Below are positions 33,403 through 61,657 of a stretch of 64,000 nt of DNA, piece by piece. A model generated the notes under the pieces. The model saw only the letters and a list, made by a program, of their open reading frames with translations. It was not told the origin of the DNA and ran no database searches. The position numbers and the translations under genes were made by a program. The stretch lies in assembly GCF_910596095.1 (NCBI RefSeq), contig NC_056540.1, positions 12,393,001-12,457,000 of the forward strand, read 5' to 3'. How positions within the stretch are numbered: the first letter of the stretch is position 1; every line of letters begins with the position of its first letter. The stretch comes from Thunnus maccoyii. Its lineage: Eukaryota > Chordata > Actinopteri > Scombriformes > Scombridae.

Positions 33403-36400
33403 CTACAGAGAATATGGGGGGCTGCCCCCTCCAGAAGGGAGAGGAGGCTGGAACTTCGCCAGGTCCTTTGAAATGATTTCTGCCAGCCTGTGTTTAAAAC
33501 TGCCAGGGGCCTCTGTTGGGTTAACACGCGTAGAGGAGCTGGTGGCCTCCTCCATCTCATCCATGTCATCCACTGGCTGAGCCTGTGCATTGTACCCTGG
33601 CTGGATGTAGTTACTCACAGGGGGCTGGAGCTGGTATCGGGGCTTGGGTAGAGCGTAAGTAGCGGGTTGGGGCAGGTTACAGGGAGGAGGCGGGGGCACA
33701 GGCGGGGGCACAGGTGGGAGCAAAGGTGGGGGCAAAGGTGGGGGCACAGGCGGGGGAAGAGGCGGGGGAAGAGGCGGGGGCACAGGCGGGAGCACAGGCG
33801 GAGGAAGGGGTGAGGAGTAAGGCTGCAGCTGGGAATCTGAGGGGTACTCAACTAATTTCAAGTCTGAATAGATGCACTCTGAATCCTCTCTTGCAGGCAT
33901 GAACTGATATTTTCTAATCAAAGGTGGCGTGGATCTCGCCACGTTATAATAAATGCTGTCATCCATGTCACTATCCATGTTAAAAGCCTCCACGGAATGA
34001 TACTGTTCTTCCTCATCCTCATCCTCGCTTTCTTCTTGCACAGCTTCCTTACTGTTAGTGAGATGAGGACGAAAAAGAGATGATTGCTTTACATTAAATT
34101 GAGAGGGGTCAATAGTTGAATAGTGGCTGTCAGAATCATCATCTGAGTCTGCCTCTGCAGGACTGGAATCAGAAGGACCAGCGGCTTGGCTGATCATGCT
34201 CGGTAAGTTGGGAAGAGACATGCGACATGTTGATCTTCCATCGACACTGAGTGATTGGGCAGCGGGCTGCTTCTCAACGGAGCACTGCCTGGATATAGTC
34301 GCGAAGATCTGGGGACCGTTCAAGGACAGGAAGATGAACCTTCCTTCTCCTGAGTCACAGCGACGGCCTGCTTCAATGCTGAATCCCCCCTGCAATCACA
34401 TCCATTGATACACATCTTGAAGGAATGGTTTGACATTTTAGGAAAAATAATAAATAATAAATAAATATGGTGATGCATTTTGAATCGATTTTTGTAGTCT
34501 CTCTGATTTTTTTGTTGGGGGGGGGGGGTTTATCATTACTTTACCTCAACTTGTCCAAATTTGCGTAAGAGCCTGTATGGCCAGTTGTAGATGGTCTGAC
34601 CAGTTTTGACGGCGAGCAGTAACACAGCCTCATTGTCTGTGGAGATCAGATAGTCTCCGGCCAACTTGCACCTCCTCGACGCCTCTGTGCTCTGGACAGT
34701 CACTTTGTAGCAGTTTGGATGAGGGGTCTGATCTAAACATGAGAAGACATAAAAATATTTACCACTTAAACATCACAACACACTGAGGCCAGCGCAGCAT
34801 TAGTGCACATACATTTTCCGCAGTCTGAGCAGTAATATATCAGCATCGGAAATAAATGTACACCGAGGCAGACTTAAAATTGCTTGCGTTCTGCTAATCT
34901 CCCCATGTGACTGGGCTGCCTGGATTTTAAGAGTGAAGTGTAATCCATTAGGAAATAAAAAGAAATAAATTTGTATAAGCCAGAGCCTGCTGACGCTAAT
35001 ACATTCTGGTGTTCATGTTTGAATAAATTAGTGGCTGTATCCACTGTTCACAATCAGGGTTTCTGCTGATGACATGAATTTAGGATGCTATAACATTTAA
35101 ACTAAACATTTCTCTGGTCTTTTTCCATTAATATAGCATATTCACAATTTACTCTTACTGCCTTATTAAAGGCTTCTTACAACTTGGGTCTTATTTTTCT
35201 AGTTTTGGCGATTATTTCTACTGACAGCATTGTACTTACCAAGTTCATTACTGAGATATGGGAATATTGCTACAATATTGCTTAAGCCTAATTATCTAAA
35301 CCGCTTTTTAGAGGTAAAACCCAAAGTGAGTGCACCTGTAATGTTGGTAATAATCCCTTATTGTGCAGGAAAGCTGTGGCACACAACTATGGCATGTGTT
35401 GAAACAGAAAGTCAGTCTGTTTACAGTGGTGAACGTGTTCAACAAACAGTTTTTCTGATAACTGAACTGCTCAACGTTATTTCGTCTTCTGAATAAATTT
35501 GTCTAACCTGAAGGTTTCTGGCATCTGCTCATGTTTTCTTGCCCTTTCTGACCTCTTTTTGGCAAAATGTTACAGTTTCTCAGATGTCAACCATTAACTT
35601 GGTGTGTATAATGTTATCATTAACTAAAGTAAAGATGAGAAGACTATGGCAATAAGACTCAAGTTCTAAAAAAGTGGATAATCCTTTCATTTAATGACCT
35701 GTTAGGAAGGATGATAGCAGTTTATTCTGTGATGATGATGACAATCATCGTACCACAGACACTCAATAGACACACAAATACTGATATCAATGTTGTTTTT
35801 GACTGCTTGTTGACTAATCAGCTGTCATCTGCATCCTAACGAGTGTTACCGGCTTTCCAAGATGAGTAAAGATCATTGTCCTCCATGGTCAAGTCATTTC
35901 CTCTCTCGAAACCCCCTTTGTCTGACTCTCCAGGATCCTTCTGTAAACACAGCAGCATGGTAAACATTACATGGAGTGTACACCACCCTCTTATCACAGT
36001 TTTATGACTTCAAAGAGGCAAGATGCAAGAAAGAGCATAGCTTGTGCAAGCACAAGAATTAGAGAAGTGAAGTGACAGAAGTTACAGATACTGTATTAAC
36101 TTCCTCAATGTGCTATCTATCTCTGATTGTGGGTACAGCTTATCTCCACCTTTCCCAAATTATAACACTACTCCTGGTATCAAGGGAAAATGGGAAAGTA
36201 GTACTGATCCTGAAAAGAGATGTGTACCTGGAAGGCTAGAAGACAGAGGGCGCTCAGCCAATCCTCGCTTGTCATTGAGGCGAGGGTGTATTTGGACTGT
36301 GTGGTGTTCAAGTAGAAGGCCGTGCACCCGCGGGGGCAAGACTCCTTTGGAGCAGGGCTGACACTGAGGCAGTCACTTAGACGCACCACCTTTCTCTCGG

Positions 36401-38788
36401 GCGTTTTCAGCCGGCTGGTCTTCCTCTGTTCAGTAATAGCCATGTTATCAACCACAGTATAGAACTCCAGCCGGCCAACACCTGAGGGGCTGGGTTTAAA
36501 AAGCACCATCCATATTTTGCGCCACGTTCTCTGTTGTAGATGAAAGAAGGGGAAATGGAACAAGTGAAATTCTGTACATAAGTGTTTTATCTGATATGGT
36601 TTTGTGTGGTTTAGATCTTGCGTAAGAGACAAAGACTTCTTTGGTTCCCATGACTTTTGTTCAGAAAGACTTGTTACGGTGTGCAAAAGTTCAGGTATTC
36701 TTTTTTTGTCTGTGTATGCAGCCATGGGTTAAATCAGCATTTATCTGTTTCAGTGTTTACATGTATGACTACATTTCTGCTGCGTATAATCTGCACCCTG
36801 TTGACAACTTTGTTTACTGCATTTCAGAGATCAGTTAAGTCAAATAAGTACATAACATAGAATGTGATTATCATTGAGAAGGCCAAAAGAGAACCTCATT
36901 TCATATCTTTGTTTAAACACAACACCTCTGGCTAAACATCTGTGAACAAATGTTCATTTTCAAGTTCACATTCACTTAAAGAACAGTGCCATAACCATTT
37001 TATTTCATTTTCCTAAATATATATATGCCCACATCATATAGTTGCATGTTACATATCAACACACAGAAACACAGAAGATAAACAATGACAAAAAAGTTAC
37101 TTTTTTTTTCAAGTTTAACTTTTTTTTTTTTTTAAAGTAAAGAACATTGCAAAGTGCCATTTCTGATACCCTTGAACAACACAACCTTCTTTAGTTTGCA
37201 AGTGTCTTTACTTTATCACACTGATCACAGATCAGATATTTCCATGTGTTTGAAAAAGCTGCGGTCTGGATCCTGACACATAAAGTTGACAGCACATATC
37301 ATGATGCTACATTTGGTTTACACGCGCATAGACTCACTGACCACAGCTTCCCTGTAATTGTAAAGATGTGCTCTTGTCTTACAATAAGTAACACTGTCTA
37401 ACTTGCTTTTACCTTCTATATCTTTGACTGTATGTTTGCAGATCTACAGTTTTTATTGTCATTGATTTCTTATTTCATTAGTTTTTAAATGTCTTCTGTT
37501 TTTCTTCTCTTTTTTCTGTTTATTTCACATCTTTTGTGAATCACATTGTATATACATGTATCTGTATGAAATATGCTACACACAAAGTTTATGTTATCAT
37601 CATTTGACATAGTCTTAATATAAATATTGAGTAAATATAGTCCATGCCGTCATAATGCTAATGCTTTAAAATTTGCTTTTGTAAAAGAGTATTACAGAGA
37701 AGACTATTTATGGCTCAAATGTTTTCTACAAGGCCAAAAAATGATTCTAAGTGCATCTAATTTTAAAGTTAGTGAAACCACAAACTGAGCCATTTTGATC
37801 CAAAGTCACACCTTCAGCTTTCACATTAATTGAAACCGGGTATGTCAACTTTTTTTTATATCAGAATAGCATCTTGAGCTGTTACGTTTTACAGTTTCAC
37901 ATGTCACTCAACTTGGCAAAGGTAAAACTGAATTAATACATATCAAACCAGCCTTACCAGTTATGATTGAAAGGTACTTAAAAATAGGACTAGTCAAACA
38001 AAAAATGTGCTATCTTAATATAAAATAGTATAGACAGAATAAATGTTGGTGTACATTAACTTAAACCTACAATTTCACCACTGTTTCAATGTATGCTTGC
38101 AATGAGATTAAATTTAAATGATCTATATCTAAATCCTGATTTGGTTTAATAACTTCTGATTTAAATTTGAGTGGAAGAGGATTCATATTCAAGCACATCA
38201 ATGACCCTAGAGGAAGTGTTGATCCAGGCCAGTTTAAGGGGAGACAGGGAAGGGTTGATGTTGAAACCACAAAGCCACTTTGCAAACACAATCAATATAC
38301 CGCATGACACTCAGACTGTGAGGGAGAGTTAACTCACAAATATTGACAAATGCAGACTTTCACAAAATACTAAAACCCTTTTTTTGACTACCAGCATTTT
38401 AAAAGAAGTACTATTGTTTGAGAAGTCTATCAAACATTTGTTTTTTGCAAAAGGCTCATTAAAGATTTTGGTGGTGCACTCTTGAAGCCCACTGTGTTGT
38501 ATAGTGGGGTAAAACTGGACATTCTAATAGCAAATTTGTCTTGACTTTGGATACATTATATTCCATGTTCAGACTTTGAGCATTTGTATTGCAAACTGAG
38601 CCTTGACTCTCAACTATGCACATCACACTATTGAAACATGTGAACCACACATTTACCGCCAATCTGCTGTTCAGTTGCCACACTGACAAAAATAACACAA
38701 ACCACAATATGCACATTTCCATTAAACTTACTTTTCCAAACTTGACCCCCTGAAGGTACAGCATGCCCTCCTTGAAGATGACATCCAT
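33403..38788 (-). CDS. dok3: Docking protein 3 (PH and PTB domain adaptor)
   Basis: Five coding exons on the minus strand: 38732-38788, 36228-36530, 35850-35940, 34545-34732 and 33403-34389, all GT-AG, 541 aa. DOK3 is a membrane-proximal adaptor that damps immune-receptor signalling once its tyrosines are phosphorylated. The PH domain covers residues about 5-120 (GMLYLQGVKFGK, then RTWRKIWMVLF), matching the human DOK3 start KDGILYQQHVKFGKKCWRKVW. A linker carries DNDLYSSWKAG. The PTB domain (about 150-250) ends GGFSIEAGRRCDSGEGRF. The tail has candidate phosphotyrosines at about 303 (HYSTI), 343 (QYHSV), 360 (IYYNV, a YxN Grb2-type site) and 387 (IYSDL), then a long PPP(V/L) run (407-449), and ends in FKHRLAEIISKDLAK, like DOK3. 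The start ATG is immediately followed by PH sequence. It lies tail to tail with atoh1 and downstream of ddx41, as DDX41-DOK3 in human. Confidence 0.95.
33682..33810 (-). repeat. 12-bp coding minisatellite in dok3 (PPPV/PPPL units)
   Basis: On the plus strand the unit is ggcgggggcaca with variants (ggtgggggcaaa, ggcgggggaaga), about ten units. On the coding strand it gives a run of four-residue PPP(V/L) units at residues about 407-449. The run keeps the reading frame. Confidence 0.9.
36531..38731 (-). other. dok3 intron 1
   Basis: A 2.2-kb intron, AT-rich, with T runs at 37099-37131. No gene, and no repeat that I could name. Confidence 0.7.
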
Positions 38789-39146
38789 GCTTGTAAGCTT
38801 CGTCTGTAAATCACTCTCTCTACTACAACAGCTGTTGTTGTTCTGTGGTCAAACTTTCGGTAGCCTAGATGATATAGTGAGGTTTTCTACACCACTTGAA
38901 TAACTGTTTCCACTACGTCATCAGCATGTTCATTCTGTTCATCGAACATGGGCAAAAGTCAAGATATCTCTGATCTCTGCAACTTCACTGTTGCAAAAGA
39001 AAAGGACACAGCTTGTGTGTTGCTTGACTCAAACTTCCCTTTGCATTATTCTGACAGTTTTAGCAACTTCCTCACTGTAAAAAAAATGTACCACACCTTT
39101 GTCTTTTTCCAGATCAACATAAAAGATCAACAACAGATATAGTGGT

Positions 39147-39152
39147 TTTTAT
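39147..39152 (-). terminator. Likely polyadenylation signal of ddx41
   Basis: TTTATT on the plus strand (AATAAA on minus), about 245 bases past the ddx41 stop codon and about 360 bases upstream of the dok3 start codon. Confidence 0.5.
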
Positions 39153-39393
39153 TTACAATCAGAGTAGAAAAAAATATCTTACAAAGGCTACACATCCTGA
39201 ACAAGTATAAGAAAAATTGGGTTGGGGATAAAAAAAAAGCAACTGATCACTTCTTCTGACAGATCTGCAAACTATGGTGATGATAAAAATACACTTCCGC
39301 ACTTCAATGACATGACATAACTATACAGTTTCTTCAGAATTGTTTCTCTGTTCTGTTTAGCATTGGAGCATCTTCCCTTTAATGAGGAACTCT

Positions 39394-45498
<6,105 letters not shown>

Positions 45499-45782
45499 TT
45501 TATTACCGAATACAGTAACGTCGCCTCTGTATTTAAGCCACGCAGTTACTTATCAAATAATCAAGCTACAATTCAATAAATGTATCCAATCCACATGTTT
45601 ACACTCCGCAGGAAGCTTTGGTACAGTACGGAACACTGTAAGGGCCAAACTTGATCGACACGAAGCGGCAGCGTCCACACATTTCACAGCGCCTCCACAG
45701 TCAGTCTGTTATAGAGACAGAGCCACTAATAGCATATCATGGACCAAACCAAAAAGATCAATATAGAAAGCAAACACCACAC

Positions 45783-45788
45783 TTTATT
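45783..45788 (-). terminator. Likely polyadenylation signal of fam193b
   Basis: TTTATT on plus (AATAAA on minus) about 1.76 kb past the fam193b stop and about 285 bases upstream of the ddx41 start codon. It implies a long 3' UTR from 45.8 to 47.5 kb, which otherwise holds no gene. Confidence 0.4.
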
Positions 45789-47546
45789 TTTTGTCAAAAC
45801 TGTATTGTTTTAATCTTTCTGGACGAAAGATTTTTCACAGTATCAAAAGTGAATTTTTAAAAAAGAAACAAGCCAACATACACTTGGCTATTATTGGTAT
45901 AGTATAAATCTACATTCGAAACATTAAGATAATCTTCTCTAACTGAATATAACCTGGAGAGCATCAGAGATGTTATATGAAAACAAAATGTCAGCACAGA
46001 TTCAGGAAAGAAATCATCCATCTCAATGAAAGCCATCAGCTATAACATGGTTACTGGTGTAAACCCCAAGGCCTGTGTCCCAAAGCAATCAACTCTTGAG
46101 TGATACTTCTCATTAAAAGATTATCAAGATGTGGACTTCAGATAGGCTAGCTGAGGTGGAGGGTGCCACCAAGGTCACAGTACATGAAAGGAAAAAAAAA
46201 AAAAAAGAGTAGTATGGTTGAAAATATATCTCACACACACAACCCCCAGAAACGCATGACAAAGGCTCAAAAGGGCCCAAAATAATCACTCAATATGTAC
46301 AAGCATTTAAATTAACTCTGTCAAACAATATGTGATGGTTCCAACGTTAAAATGAACATTGCACACTGGTGTACCTGTCACTGCTGGAATATAGGGGTTA
46401 AAATAACAGTTTAAGAGTGTAGTAAAGGACTTTCTTCAGCTGGACAACAGATGGCAGAGTGTTGACAAGGCTTCGGATTATAGACCTATATTGGATAACA
46501 CTATAAAAAAGAGAATTGGTCAAGATTAACACCAAGGGATGATTGACATTGAAGCAACAGACACATTGAAGTTTGCCCAATACAGGATTGGAGGACAGTA
46601 ATGAGTTTTCAGTTCTATTTGTATGACTTGTTTGTACGGGTACTTCATTAGACTTACATTTTTTTTTTAGGTGCATCTTGTGAGCAAAGTGTTTTACACA
46701 GAAAATGGATATTTTTCCACACGTTATACTAGAGTTGTTGGTGTACATTCATGTAATGTTTTTTAACATAATTTCATACAAAAAAGATAACGGCATTGCA
46801 GGTAGGTCATCAAGTGTTTGTCATTTCATGTTAACACTGATTCCTAAATAGCTTTTTTTTATTACGATTAAAATTGAGAAGAGTGTACCAATTCAAATGC
46901 TTGTGAGAAAACATTGAAAAAACATGTGGGGTAAAAATCAAGGAATGCCATGAACCCCCTGCAGAAAAGGAGGGTACAAGTATTATTTTTTTCCTCTAAA
47001 TCAGGTCCAAGAAAGTTGTCTTATGCTCCTTGTTGACAGACCAGAGACAGCATATGATGAACAATTTCTAGTGTCTAGTGAGACTGGTGTAGTGGGCAGG
47101 AAACTAGCAATGCACAACGCAATGGCTGATGAGCAACAGTATCTTTGGAGCACCAAATTGAACTGACTGGAATTCAGAAGTTTAACAACGTTAAAATGTC
47201 AGATTTGTGATAAAAACATTTATTTCATGTAAGGTAATTGTTTACATACTACATACTTAAGCACATGGATGCAGTGGATTTAACAGACTTTTTCCATTTT
47301 GCATCTCTCATTTAGTGAACATTGCAATAATAGCAAAGGGTAGAGTCGGCCTTGAGAGTGATCTCTGGCTTGTTAGCCACAAGTTATATTTCAGTCTTCT
47401 GAATGGAGAGTATGATTTTGAACCAGGGTCCCTTGGCTTAGTAAGGAAGAGAAGAAAACAGGGAATGAGAGAAGGCCTCAGGCCAAATAGGGCTCTACTC
47501 AAAGAGTTTGTGGTGTGAAGTTTTTTTTTTCTGGCACTCATCCGAG

Positions 47547-56634
<9,088 letters not shown>

Positions 56635-56754
56635 CACGACGCTGTTTGTAAAACGCTTTGGCCAAGTTTGCACCAGTTTCGGTTATTTTAAAAGCACACT
56701 TTCGTTTCTTCTCGGACCTCAAAATGTTCTCTATCTCCTCTCCAGTCAAGACAA

Positions 56755-56890
56755 CAGTCAATATGGCGGAGGACTGGCACACTCAGGAGTTCATAGGTTA
56801 AAGATACTGCTGGCAAAGAGGCTTCACTTCCATGCGGAGAATACAACGGCAGCCCACTCAAACGACGAAGCTAGCGCCGCCATATTTAGT
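56755..56890 (-). promoter_or_regulatory. fam193b promoter region with two YY1-like sites
   Basis: AATATGGCGGA (56760-56770, plus strand) and AAATATGGCGGCG (minus strand, about 56874-56886) both fit the YY1 consensus AANATGGCGGC. They lie 125-255 bases upstream of the fam193b start codon, a usual place for YY1 sites at TATA-less housekeeping promoters. The surroundings are CpG-rich (56470-56640). Confidence 0.5.
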
Positions 56891-57907
56891 GAGGGCAATC
56901 TTCTCCTCCCACTTTTTTTTAATTATAAGAAATAAAAGACAATTAAACAGGCCCTTCCTCACACGATGGTTTCAGCATATTTAATGAGCATAATATTTTA
57001 TCCCACTTAGATCGTACATACCCAATATATGTAATATCATACTTTTTGTACACAGTCTATAAAGTAAACAAAAACGAAAAATAGACGAATATGGCGTGGA
57101 GTTGAGGTAAAGACGTTTGTTTTTTCGAGCATCAGTCAAATGTGAGAGTTAAAAAAACATGTTTAATGAATAAATGTACCAGTGTGACAATACAATATTC
57201 TATAACAATGCAGCTTTGTATAGCCAGCTCACGAATGGCCATGTGATATACGATAGGAACAACTTTGAATAAGCAAAATGTCAGAATATAATGATATTAT
57301 CAGATAATAAATGCTTGAAAATAAAGGTGCTGTGAAGGGGAGAGGGGGAGGCTCGACGATGACGTCTTTACGTTGTTTCTCGATGCCTTCGAATACTAAA
57401 CGAAACATTGTAATTATAGCCGAAATGCACCATAAGGACACACACATCGAAGACGATCTTTTCCGTTATCTAATGTTTAGGTTACTATTTTTTATGACAT
57501 TATGTTTTGTAAAAAAAAAACTACTGTCTTAAATATTATAGTCGGGTATTTTGCGCAAATAGTCGTCTTTTTAATATGCAACAGTAGGCGTAAATTTCAC
57601 ACAAATATAAAGCTAAAATGTGTGACTCATATAAGTACTCTGTATCACTAAAATAAACCAGCACAAACTAATATTTTTGGCCCTTTTTGTTATTATTTCT
57701 GCTCAACCAAGTGCCCGCCGGGACTGTATTTATGAGAGAAATTTCAGATGTCCGATCTTCAATGGAGCACTTGAAGGCAGCGTGAGGACGTAGCAGCACC
57801 GACTGACTGACACAGCTTCATCTACTTGAAGCTAACGTTACGCTCGTACCCTAGTAGGCTGTTGCCCGCGGTTTTTTCATTCTAACAAAAAGATTAAATT
57901 AAAAAAA

Positions 57908-60297
57908 ATGGAAGGGAACGTTTGCAACATCCAGGTGCTTCTTAGGGCCGCTGAGTTTCTGGAGAGAAGAGAGCGAGGTGAGTGTTTTTATGACAACTGT
58001 CAGTCTACAAAAGGGGGGAGGAAGTTGGTTATTGGTAAAACAACAAAATGCACAATGAAGCGACCGTAACTATGCATGCAAAACATAACACAAACACATA
58101 ATGCAGCGCAATTGTTCGAAAAATCATCGAGATTTCTGCTGGAAGGTTATTTTAAGCGACCTTTCCCATTTGACTCAGTGACCTACATATCGCTCGCATC
58201 ATTGTACTCAAAGGCGCCAATCTGGTCCCAATTCAAAATGAACCCGAGCGGCGACGAGCGCTCATCAAGGTGAATGAGAGGGACGCAGAAAAAGGCAATA
58301 AAATAAGTTTCATTCATTGTTAACGCACTGTTGACATCGTGTTGGGTGTTTCTATATGTGAGGCTACAGAGGCGAGTTTTATAACAGTGAATAGATGGTG
58401 TGTGATGGCGCCAAAATCAAAAACAAAACGTCCAGCTGATGATGCTGATGACAGTACCCGAGGGGTTTTGTCCTCGTAGTTTCTCATGATGGCATGTTTA
58501 CTCCTCAGGCAGATGACAATAAGAGTTCATTTGCAGCACCAGGGTTCACTAATGTTAATAATACCAATAGAATAATAACAACTGAAACGTCATATTTAAC
58601 ATTGCTGCCATTGTTTTTTTTGTAGTGATTTAGCCCACGACTTCCTTTGACATAGCTGTGGTGTTGTTTTTTCCTGTACAGAAGCAGAACATGGCTATGC
58701 TTCAGTCCTGCCTCTAAGCCCAGGTCTCTCTGATAAGAGAAGCAAACAGAAGAGCAAGAAGATATCTCCTGGTGGCAATAGGTGAATACATTACATAACA
58801 CACAACTGACAAAAGGGTGTGGTTTGAAGTCTGACTTTCACTTAGGGCTGCAACAATCAGTCAATGAATCGATTAGTTGTCAACTACGAAATTAATCACC
58901 ACCTATTTTGATAATAATATTTTTAAATCATTTTGATTAAATTATTGAATGAACTGAATTTTGATTAATCATTTTAAATCTTTTTTTTTTTTGTCCAAAT
59001 ACTTTGATTTCAGTTTCAGTTGTATTTTCTGGTTTCTTTAGTCTTCAATGACAGTAAACTGAATATTTTTGGGTTGTGGACAAAACAAGACATTTAAGGA
59101 CGTCGACTTGGGTTTGGGTTAACGGTGGTCGACATTTTTCACCATTGTGACATTTTATGGACCAAACAAAAATAATTGTTAGTTGCAGCTCTACTTTCAT
59201 TCATAATAAAGCACCATTTTAAACCCAAATATGTCACAGTTATTGTTAGCCATCATCATGAATATGTATTTCTAAACTAACCAAACTGTCTCTTACTCTA
59301 ATCACAGGTCAGTTCACAACGAGTTGGAAAAAAACAGGTAATGAGAAGTTGCATGTCATACCAAAACAAAAATATACATATATATATATATATAAATATA
59401 AAAGATGGGCAAAAGTTATGAAATAATAGATCATCATTCTGAGTGAAATTAAGTTCACCTACAGTATTTTAAACACCTTGTTTGGGCTTGCATGGATTAA
59501 CAGCATCAGTTGTTGCTTGTTGTTGTGCTTTGCAGACGAGCTCAGCTGAGGCACTGCCTGGAGCAGCTCAAGAAGCAAGTTCCTCTGTCATCTGACTCGA
59601 TGAGAAACACCACCCTCAACCTCCTGAGACGAGCCCAGCTTCACATAAAGGTAGACACAACACCCAGGCTGGAATCATACTTATAGAAACATAATGCTGT
59701 TTGTCCCAAGCCACCAGATCCATGGTCTTTTATATGCATTAGGGGCATTTCCTGACGGTGCTCGCTCTCCAGATGCTTATCCTGTCTTTGTTGTGACCAA
59801 GGCTTTTGTCTACCTCTCACTTGTTTCTCTCTCTCTCTGCTTTCTCATCTCAGAAGCTGCAGGAGCAGGATGAGCGTGCAGAGCAGCTTAAGGGCCGCCT
59901 GCGCTGGGAGCAGAGAGAGCTGCAGGTTCGGCTGGAGCAGCTGCAGAGAAGCACGGAGAGGATGAGGAACGACAGTCAGGGGTCGACCATGTCATCCGAG
60001 AGGTCGGACTCCGACAGAGGTAGGTCAGACACAAGTAGGGTCTCACCTCAGGCCTCCTGTCACAATAATAATAAAAGTTTGAAGCTTTCTTGGCGTCAGC
60101 TACACTTGTTGGTTAATTTTGTGATCTTGGATTTTATAGTTTCCTTTTGCTAATGGTTCTGACCTTTGATCATTACAGAGGATGTGGAGGTTGACGTGGA
60201 AAGCATCGTGTTTGACTGTGTGGACTCTGATGGACTGAGCATTACGCACACTGATGCAGACCACTGTTACTCCAGTATGGACAAAGCCTGGTTATGA
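57908..60297 (+). CDS. mxd3: MAX dimerization protein 3 (MAD3)
   Basis: Six coding exons: 57908-57977, 58682-58781, 59308-59337, 59536-59650, 59854-60019 and 60179-60297, giving 199 aa (human 206). MXD3 pairs with MAX, binds CACGTG E-boxes and represses MYC targets by recruiting SIN3. The SIN3 interaction helix is at the N-terminus ([18 protein letters not shown], residues 7-24). Then [15 protein letters not shown] matches human [16 protein letters not shown]. The bHLH runs from [20 protein letters not shown] (57-76) through [14 protein letters not shown], and a leucine zipper follows ([20 protein letters not shown]). The C-terminus has [21 protein letters not shown], as in human. Exon 3 is only 30 bp. 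Head to head with fam193b; the start codon sits in an A-rich context directly before MEGNVCNIQ. Confidence 0.96.
58846..59195 (-). mobile_element. MITE-like element in mxd3 intron 2
   Basis: The ends are agggctgcaa and ttgcagctct. The inside is the reverse complement of the 27160-27505 copy: 'gacagtaaactgaatatttt', 'gggttgtggacaaaac', 'caattgtgacattttatgga'-like text. A T run lies at 58981-58992. Confidence 0.8.
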
Positions 60298-61248
60298 CGG
60301 CAGTAAACTCGTGGTAACTGGTTTAATAACACCAGGTGAGGAGGAAGAGGAGAAAACATTCCAAAAACAAGCAAACAGAGGATGAAGGAGAATGGAGGAA
60401 AATGTTACTGTACAAATGAAGACAAATTTTGACAGGAGTACCTTTTTTAACATTCTCTTTTCAACAATGTTTGACTACAAGCTAAACGATAACGTTTTAC
60501 GATTATGAATGAGCTGTGTCCACTTTGCACTGAATAGCAGTTAAAATCACTGGGCTGGGATGGATGTATCAATGCACGTGTATATTTCCGGCATCGACGA
60601 TTGATGGAAACATTTTCCAAAGCCATTGACTTGTCTGTAACTTACAATAATTCAAGCAAATCTATTCATTCACCTTTTTTTAAGGGCTTTTTATCCAAAT
60701 AAGGGCTTTTTTTGTATCGAAAACTCTTAACTTATTCTTTACTACAGTATGCCTATATTGAATTCTGCCTTAAATCAGATTTGGTCTTTACAGCTTCTCT
60801 TTAGCACTAAGTTTATATTTCAGTAATGTCATGTGTAGCATGCACTTAAACATTAATCTGTGCTATGTTTTGTATAAGTGTCTCATTATGTAAGTTCAGT
60901 CATGTATTTTGTTCTTTTTTTTTCCTTCTGTTGCACAAAACGTCCACTCATTGCACTTGTTTCGTCTCAAAAGGGTTGAGAGTATATCACATGGTGAAAA
61001 CAGTGAACAGAACTTAACTGGTCATATTTGCACATTTCTATCTGGCAATTAAGTAACTGTGCCAAATATTCGTTTGGTGTATTTGTACACAATTCAGTCA
61101 CAAATTTAGTGCAAGAACTTTGGTGCCTAAGATGAAGATTAATGTTGAGGGCATTAATGGTGTTTCCTTGCACAGGACTGTTTTATTCACTGCTTTGTTG
61201 GAAGTGTTCAGCATCACAACTGCGCACTTCGTTGCTTGTGCATTTGTC

Positions 61249-61254
61249 AATAAA
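61249..61254 (+). terminator. Upstream polyadenylation signal of mxd3
   Basis: AATAAA about 950 bases past the mxd3 stop codon; a second one follows at 61518. Confidence 0.55.
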
Positions 61255-61517
61255 ATGATAATTATGCATACAGCTATTTCACCACAGTCAGGAAGGTAAA
61301 TGTGTACTTGTAATGATTATGCAATTTATGAGTTACAAGTACTGTATGTATCTTATTCATTGCTATGTATTTAATAACTGAAGGTGCATTTTGCCCTGAC
61401 TTTTGTATATGCAAGATGCCTTTATTACCTTTTTAATAGTATGTCTGCATTCATCTGTCTCTCCGCCCAGTAATATTATGTAGCAATTTTGTACTGGTGT
61501 AAGGTTTTTTTTTTATG

Positions 61518-61523
61518 AATAAA
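61518..61523 (+). terminator. Distal polyadenylation signal of mxd3
   Basis: AATAAA after a T run (61506-61514), about 1.2 kb past the stop codon. It lies only 135 bases from the opposite-strand signal at 61658. Confidence 0.6.
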
Positions 61524-61657
61524 TATTTTCTATATTTAAGTACAGTTTCTGATATTTTTGCTTGACCTTAACCTGGAATACATCAGGACTGGTATACAGA
61601 GACGTCACTTCATATTAAAAAGATCTCACAGCATGATGGTTACAAAGAAAATGTCCA

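Noticed and set aside
33615-33902. Gly/Ala/Glu-rich and Pro/Arg/Cys-rich frames over the dok3 minisatellite
   Set aside because: They are alternative-frame readings of the 12-bp repeat, not separate proteins.
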